Source: Thermoplasmatales archaeon BRNA1 | GTDB taxonomy: Archaea > Thermoplasmatota > Thermoplasmata > Methanomassiliicoccales > Methanomethylophilaceae | Assembly (NCBI GenBank): GCA_000350305.1 | Contig: CP002916.1 | Span: 186,001 to 250,000 of the forward strand | Direction of reading: 5' to 3' | Length of the DNA stretch: 64,000 nucleotides | Shown: positions 59,573 to 64,000 of the stretch, one piece after another | Layout of the letters: each line of letters starts with the position of its first letter | Position numbering within the stretch: the first letter of the stretch is position 1 | Made by a program: the position numbers and the translations under genes | The notes under the pieces: generated by a model | What the model was told of the DNA's origin: nothing | Databases searched by the model: none | Seen by the model: only the letters and a program-made list of their open reading frames with translations

Positions 59573-60901
59573 TCACTCGATCTTCCAGCTCTGCTGGGGG
59601 TCCATCAGTTCCGTGAGCAGCAGCCTGTCGCCGTGCTCGATGGACTCTTCGTGACCGAGGATCTTCATCGAATCGGGGTCGATCTCCCTTCCGATGCCCG
59701 CGAGAGCGGCCTCGTCCTCGAGCATCTCCCTGGCGGTGAAGTACATGCGCTCGGTGACGACTGTCCATGAGCCGTCCTCGATGAACGGCTCGCCGTACTC
59801 GTTGTTCCTCCATTTGGAGAGGAAGTTGTCGGCGGTGCGGACCCATACTGGGGGACCGACGTGCTTGACCGTCTTCGAAAGGACATCGCGGTCGAGCTCG
59901 TAGGCGATCTCCAGGTGGTCGTCACTCATGTAGTGGACCGCCCTCAGGACGTTGAAGTCGAACTCGTCGAGCTTCTTGGCAAGGGCATCCTGCGTCTTCC
60001 ACAGCTGGGAGTATAGGTTGTCCTCGATGACGTCGGGGCGCTTGAAGATGACGGTGAGGATCCTCGACCCGTGGAGGGAAGCGGTGCTCTCCAGCTGCTC
60101 GGCGCTCATGGGGGTGCGCTTGTGCGGGAAGAAGAACCTGGCGTCGGGACCGCGGAGGTAGTCCTTGGCGGCGACTATGAAAAGTGCCAGGGTGTCGAGG
60201 TGGACCGCGGAGGCGACGTTCCTCTTCTTGTCCACGGGGTCGTAGACCACGAGGGGTCCGATCATGGGGGGACCGCGCGCCTCTATCTCGATGGTGGTAC
60301 CTTCCCTCCATCCTCCGGCAGCCGCCTCGAGGACTCCGTCGAAGCTCCCGAACTTCATCACGAGGAGCTCGCACAGGTATCCGGAGAATCCGCGGGTGTT
60401 GGGCTCCGCACCGTAGGTGCCGATGCCCTTCATGAACTTCTTGAGCAGGCGGACCTGGTCGTGCTGACCGGGCTGCATGTGGGTGAGCACGTATTCGGTG
60501 TGGAACGGGGTGCGGTCCACCGCGGACTGCAGTTTCTCGGTGTCCTTCAGCTTGTAGCTGGGGACGAGGTCCACGTCTACTCCCTTCCAGACGCCGCGGG
60601 TGTAGGGGTGCTCGGAGTACATCCTCTCGCCGTGGAGGAGGTCCTCGCCGACCTGGAGTCCGATCCTCTCGACCTCGGACTTCGGGGTAGCGGAGGGGAA
60701 CAGCATGAAAAGGTCGATGTCGGGGTCGGACAGGTAGGTGTCCTTGGAGAACGATCCGACGAACCTCAGTTCGGCGTCGATGGAGTTGTCGTCGAGGTAC
60801 TTCTGGACGGCGGCCCTGAGGTCCTCGGCGGCCTCGGCTATGCGCTGCCTCTCCTCCTCGGTGGGTTTGATCTTCCGAAGGACCTCGTCCTCGACGTTCA
60901 T
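59573..60901 (-). CDS. cca: CCA-adding tRNA nucleotidyltransferase (archaeal class I)
   Basis: A 442-aa enzyme that builds or repairs the CCA end of tRNAs. The nucleotidyltransferase motif is G-S-F-S-K-D-T then D-P-D-I-D-L-F (G49 to F65), with carboxylates D61 and D63 and a third in V-D-V-D-L near 110. Length and domain layout fit class I archaeal CCA enzymes. It is needed at least for the tRNA-Leu here, which lacks an encoded CCA. A shared AT-rich promoter region (about 60905-60940) separates it from the next, divergent gene. Confidence 0.94.
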   Translation of the reverse strand: MNVEDEVLRKIKPTEEERQRIAEAAEDLRAAVQKYLDDNSIDAELRFVGSFSKDTYLSDPDIDLFMLFPSATPKSEVERIGLQVGEDLLHGERMYSEHPYTRGVWKGVDVDLVPSYKLKDTEKLQSAVDRTPFHTEYVLTHMQPGQHDQVRLLKKFMKGIGTYGAEPNTRGFSGYLCELLVMKFGSFDGVLEAAAGGWREGTTIEIEARGPPMIGPLVVYDPVDKKRNVASAVHLDTLALFIVAAKDYLRGPDARFFFPHKRTPMSAEQLESTASLHGSRILTVIFKRPDVIEDNLYSQLWKTQDALAKKLDEFDFNVLRAVHYMSDDHLEIAYELDRDVLSKTVKHVGPPVWVRTADNFLSKWRNNEYGEPFIEDGSWTVVTERMYFTAREMLEDEAALAGIGREIDPDSMKILGHEESIEHGDRLLLTELMDPQQSWKIE

Positions 60902-60995
60902 GAGGCGTGGAATTACATTCGCTTATTAAAGATGTCTATTAATGGACAGTCCGTGTCGGGACATGTTGATTAGCTTACAACATAATCGGTCCCGC

Positions 60996-61445
60996 ATGCA
61001 TCCGAGTTTCCGCGAGGTCCTCGAGAGACAGGACGGCATCGTCGCCGAGGGCGGCATGCTCTTTTCCGTCACAGAGGGAGGTGCATCCCTCATGATGTAC
61101 ACGGGGAACTCGGACACCGTGTGCGTGCCGGACTCCGTTTCGGGGGCTCCCGTGGTCTCGATCGACGAGTCGGCGTTCTCAGGCAATCTAGCCCTCAGAT
61201 GTGTGAGCATCCCCGGGTCCGTGAGGGATATCGGGGACAGCGCCTTCGAGGGATGCTCCTGCCTCCAGAGGATCTACATCCAGGGGATACCCTCGTTCGG
61301 GAACAGGTGCCTCTCCCTCGGGACCTACGACAGGCAGGTTATCTGCGAGGTGTTCGCTCCGGAGGAGGTGCTTCAAATGCTCTCGGATCCCAGGTCGTGG
61401 GCTTACGATCCCGACGGTACATTCTTCGTCCCGAAGAGAAGATGA
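60996..61445 (+). CDS. BspA-type leucine-rich-repeat protein
   Basis: 149 aa from ATG 60996 (longer starts at 60942 or 60963 are possible). The middle contains BspA/LRR_5 repeats: V-V-S-I-D-E-S-A-F-S-G near 55-65, then I-P-G-S-V-R-D-I-G-D-S-A-F-E-G-C-S near 73-89. There is no signal peptide or anchor, so unlike many BspA-like surface proteins it may be cytoplasmic. The end F-V-P-K-R-R is basic. It converges with the hydrolase gene without a gap. Confidence 0.72.
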   Translation: MHPSFREVLERQDGIVAEGGMLFSVTEGGASLMMYTGNSDTVCVPDSVSGAPVVSIDESAFSGNLALRCVSIPGSVRDIGDSAFEGCSCLQRIYIQGIPSFGNRCLSLGTYDRQVICEVFAPEEVLQMLSDPRSWAYDPDGTFFVPKRR

Positions 61446-62321
61446 TCATTTCCTGCTGGTGTGCTCTCCGAAGTTTGCGGGGGGACACCATTCCGGCACC
61501 CAGAATCCGTCGGATTCGTAATATGTCCTGAGTTTGCCGAGGAGCAGGCTCTCGCCGACGTCCAGGTGCATGAAATCCTCTCCCGCGACGGTGGGGACGC
61601 CGCTCTCCTTCTCGCACATGGCCGCCTGGGCGACGGGATCGTTCTCGATCATGACGATGCCAAGATGGATGAAGATCACCAGTTCGGGTCTGACCTGCTT
61701 GGCGATCTTGATCGCCTCATCCGTATTCATATGCCAACGGATGAGGTTCCTGGAGGGGGTGGTGACGGGGAGGATAAGCACCCTGCTGCCCATGTACTGC
61801 TCCCCGATCTCCTCGGTGTACTCGGTATCCGAGAGGTAGGAGACGATGCCGTGCCCAGTGTGGAACTTGAAGCCCATATTGGTGGGGTCGGAATGCTTGG
61901 CTCTGGTGACCTCCACCTTCATCCCGTCGATATCCAGGACGTCCCCGGGGCGGATGATCTCCGAGGAGACGGGCAGCTGGAGATGATATGCGCTGATGGC
62001 GGGTCCGAGGCCCCCGGTACCGGTCATGACTGTCTCGCTGCCGTAAACCCTCCCCCTCTTCTTCCATCCGCCGTGGGTCATCCCCTCGATGACGGAGGGA
62101 GCATCGGAGTAGTGGTCGGGGTGGCAGTGGGAGACAATCACGCTCTCCGTGAGTCCGGGGTCGTACCTCAGGCGCTTCATGGATTCCAGTGCGCCCGGTC
62201 CGGGGTCGATATGAAGGTAGTGGCCGTCGTGCTCGATGAGCATGCCTCCGGTGGAGCGGGTCTGGAAAATGGTGGTGTGACGACCCCCGCCGGTACCAAG
62301 GAACGTGATCCCGAAGCTCAT
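61446..62321 (-). CDS. Metallo-beta-lactamase-fold hydrolase
   Basis: A 291-aa enzyme with the zinc motif H-C-H-P-D-H at 65-70 and the family N-terminus F-L-G-T-G-G-G. Further ligands would be H154-type in R-A-K-H-S-D and the final His in I-F-I-H-L-G near 235. It resembles the RNase Z/phosphodiesterase branch but is not a canonical RNase Z. The substrate is unknown. I start at ATG 62321; a longer frame adds 11 non-conserved residues. Confidence 0.8.
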   Translation of the reverse strand: MSFGITFLGTGGGRHTTIFQTRSTGGMLIEHDGHYLHIDPGPGALESMKRLRYDPGLTESVIVSHCHPDHYSDAPSVIEGMTHGGWKKRGRVYGSETVMTGTGGLGPAISAYHLQLPVSSEIIRPGDVLDIDGMKVEVTRAKHSDPTNMGFKFHTGHGIVSYLSDTEYTEEIGEQYMGSRVLILPVTTPSRNLIRWHMNTDEAIKIAKQVRPELVIFIHLGIVMIENDPVAQAAMCEKESGVPTVAGEDFMHLDVGESLLLGKLRTYYESDGFWVPEWCPPANFGEHTSRK

Positions 62322-62754
62322 AGCATTATAACCCGAGTTTGTCAGTTGGCACACGGTTCTAACTATTTATGTCATACCGTTTCCTGTTCTCAGTTGGTAG
62401 ACCTCTCTTCCGAACTCACAACCGTTCGTACCTGATTTCCGGAAATGACATAATGTCCAAATGGACCAAAAACACGGGAATTCACAATCTAGTTAGGTAG
62501 ATTTTTCCTTGTCCGGGCATGTACGAACCGTAACTGGGAACAGGGCCGGCATCAGACGCAATAACAACGAACTCGGGTTAGTAAATGCGGAAAAGGGCCT
62601 TCGGCCGGTCGCGGGAGGTATTCTTTTTTTGCGAGTGAGACTCCCTCGGCAAGGCCCGTTCGGCAGCGGGGGCCGAAGGCAGACTCCCATATGTCCCGGT
62701 ATATATCTGATTCTCCCCGACAACGTTATTTTACCCGTGGGCATTCCAGCAGCC
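62322..62754. other. 433-bp intergenic region with structured element and promoter
   Basis: No gene seen. The left part (62340-62500) is AT-rich. The right part contains a 10-bp perfect long-range stem (next entry), a T7 tract at 62624-62630, and a near-palindromic TATA element (about 62698-62708) that can serve the deaminase gene on the plus strand and possibly a minus-strand transcript. Confidence 0.5.
62597..62680 (-). ncRNA. Possible structured RNA closed by a 10-bp stem
   Basis: On the minus strand the segment starts GCCTTCGGCC and ends GGCCGAAGGC, a perfect 10-bp terminal stem. Inside, GGGAG can pair with CTCCC and CCCG with CGGG. CCTTTT follows the 3' side, and a minus-strand TATA-like element lies about 20-30 bp upstream. 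This fits an 84-nt small RNA or the leader of the hydrolase gene. I found no match to RNase P, SRP RNA or tRNA features. Confidence 0.35.
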
Positions 62755-64000
62755 ATGATCACAGTATTCCGCGACGCGTGGATCCTCACGCAGAACGCGA
62801 CCAGGGACGTCATCAAGGGGGACCTCGTTGTCGATGGCGAGAAGATCGTCTCCGTTGGAGGCAAATACAACGGCACCGCCGACAGGGAGATCGACTGCTC
62901 CAAAGACGTCATCATGCCGGGTCTCATCAACACCCACACCCACATCGCAATGGAGGTCATGAAGGGAACCCTGGACGACCTCCTCTTCCCCGATTTCCTC
63001 AACAGGAGCTTCAAGGTGGATGCGGACAGGACCGACGACGATCTCGCCGTCGGAACCAAGCTCGGATGCATGGAGATGATGGCGTCCGGAACCACCACCT
63101 TCGTGGACATGTACTACTCCGAGGATATCATCGCCAAGGCCACCCAGGAGGCCGGCATCAGGGGGGTCTGCTGCTGGTGCTGCCTCGACGAGGACAAGAC
63201 CACCCAGAAGGGCAACCCCGTCCAGAACTGCAAGAACTTCTACCAGCAGTTCAAGGGACAGAGGAAGATCATCCCCGGTGTCGCGCTGCAGGGGGTGTAC
63301 TGCTGCAACGAGGACACCTGCGTGGAAGCCAACGCATTCTCCGAGGAGGTCAACGCCCCTCTCACTTTCCATCTCTCCGAGACCCGGGGAGAGGTCAACA
63401 ACCACAAGGCCGAGACCAGGATGAGGCCCGCCGAGTGGCTGTCTCACATCGGAGTGCTCAACGACCGCTGCATCGCCGCCCACTCCGCATGGCTGACCAT
63501 GAACGAGATCCGTCTGATGGGAGAGGCCGGCATGAGCATATCCTCCTGTCCGGTCTCCAACATGAAGCTTGCCACCGGAGGGGTCGCACCCATCCCCGAG
63601 TTCAACAAGTACGGCGTGAACGTCTCCCTCGGAACCGACGGGAACACCACCAACAACACCCTCGACGTGATTGCCGAGATGAGGAGTCTGGCACTTCTCC
63701 AGAAGTCCTCTCGCTGGGACCCTACCGTTCTGCCTGCTCAGGAGCTCCTGGACATAGTCACCGTCAACGGTGCCAAGGCCATCCACATGGAGGACAAGCT
63801 GGGATCCCTCGAGCCAGGGAAGTTCGCGGACATCGTCGTCCTCGACGGACGCATGCCCAACATCCGCCCGCTGGTGAAAGAGAACCTCGTCTCCGTGCTC
63901 GCGTATTCCGTGTCCTCCGCCAACGTGAAGACCGTCATGTGTCAGGGAGACCTCGTCTACGAGGACAGGAAGTTCCTCACCCTCGATGCCGAGAGGATAA
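62755..64000 (+). CDS. MTA/SAH/5'-deoxyadenosine deaminase family amidohydrolase (3' end off window)
   Basis: 415 codons are visible and no stop is reached, close to the family length of about 420-430. The zinc ligands are H61/H63 in N-T-H-T-H, a His in H-L-S-E-T-R near 210 and A-H-S-A-W near 241-245, with the Asp in G-T-D-G-N-T-T-N-N near 292-300. Archaeal members deaminate S-adenosylhomocysteine, methylthioadenosine or 5'-deoxyadenosine; in Methanocaldococcus the last feeds a MtnA-like isomerase and a class II aldolase, both of which occur at 29912-31524. A TATA box at about 62698-62707 leaves a leader of roughly 25 nt. Confidence 0.88.
   Translation, partial: MITVFRDAWILTQNATRDVIKGDLVVDGEKIVSVGGKYNGTADREIDCSKDVIMPGLINTHTHIAMEVMKGTLDDLLFPDFLNRSFKVDADRTDDDLAVGTKLGCMEMMASGTTTFVDMYYSEDIIAKATQEAGIRGVCCWCCLDEDKTTQKGNPVQNCKNFYQQFKGQRKIIPGVALQGVYCCNEDTCVEANAFSEEVNAPLTFHLSETRGEVNNHKAETRMRPAEWLSHIGVLNDRCIAAHSAWLTMNEIRLMGEAGMSISSCPVSNMKLATGGVAPIPEFNKYGVNVSLGTDGNTTNNTLDVIAEMRSLALLQKSSRWDPTVLPAQELLDIVTVNGAKAIHMEDKLGSLEPGKFADIVVLDGRMPNIRPLVKENLVSVLAYSVSSANVKTVMCQGDLVYEDRKFLTLDAERI

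Noticed and set aside
62500-62700. RNase P RNA, SRP RNA or tRNA-Pyl in the 433-bp gap
   Set aside because: None of the conserved cores (RNase P CR-I/CR-V, SRP helix 8 loop, CTCTAAA anticodon loop) is present.
1-64000. CRISPR array
   Set aside because: No regularly spaced direct repeats with unique spacers; the only tandem array is the coding 60-bp repeat at 53801-54064.
1-64000. Intact insertion sequences or rRNA genes
   Set aside because: No transposase motifs with flanking inverted repeats and no rRNA-like sequence were seen.

Overview
The window is archaeal: ether-lipid genes (GGGP synthase, DGGGP synthase, CDP-archaeol synthase, geranylgeranyl reductase), aIF5A, Nop5, Nob1, RadA, an archaeal CCA-adding enzyme, TATA-box promoters and F420H2-dehydrogenase-type (Fpo) subunits. 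Fpo genes ending at fpoN with no fpoO or fpoF, gut-type surface proteins (Listeria-Bacteroides repeats, a BspA-like repeat) and in-frame TAG codons together suggest a Methanomassiliicoccales methanogen, probably host-associated Methanomethylophilaceae. This placement is inference; no rRNA or methyltransferase gene is present.

Layout. 1-8039: the distal fpo operon (end of fpoD, then H, I, J1, J2, K, L, M, N), whose FpoI carries four instead of two [4Fe-4S] motifs. 8139-13517: a 59-aa winged-helix protein, prenyl synthase, geranylgeranyl reductase, Nob1, CarS, PyrE, family-4 UDG and a HAD phosphatase. 14178-15407: a signal peptidase with an amber codon at codon 9 and a frameshifted likely secreted substrate. 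15544-20601: smc-scpA-scpB. 20811-26677: an ABC importer (two-domain permease, two different ATPases, PhoU-like protein) and GlmM. 26714-33254 (minus strand): agmatinase-aIF5A, then rtcA-RIB7-mtnA-aldolase-nop5. 33324-40192: four tRNAs, a zinc-ribbon protein, a HerA-like ATPase, and a cluster of an aldehyde dehydrogenase homologue lacking its catalytic Cys, a radical-SAM-like protein lacking two cluster Cys, and an ACT-like protein.

40193-49684 looks like an accessory island between tRNA-Leu and a decayed tyrosine recombinase. It holds a 1.6-kaa adhesin, small membrane proteins and a TetR regulator with two in-frame TAG codons. Two matching operator-like sites each sit midway between divergent TATA boxes, about 30 bp from each, which suggests one regulator controls both divergent promoter pairs. 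49685-64000 returns to core genes: larE-larB-larC, an AlbA_2 membrane protein, a disordered 20-residue-repeat protein, GGGPS/DGGGPS, Trm-G10, RadA, CCA enzyme, a metallo-hydrolase and a truncated MTA/SAH/5'-deoxyadenosine deaminase.

The most notable result is that every stop codon I read for a supported gene is TGA or TAA, while TAG occurs inside three genes (four codons) where reading through restores the expected family length or domain. This fits TAG being read as a sense codon, presumably pyrrolysine. The amber-containing TetR and its paired operators form a candidate undescribed regulatory system. A second unexplained signal is a short DNA word, AAGTGCCAGA, repeated far above chance in coding and non-coding DNA and in all reading frames.
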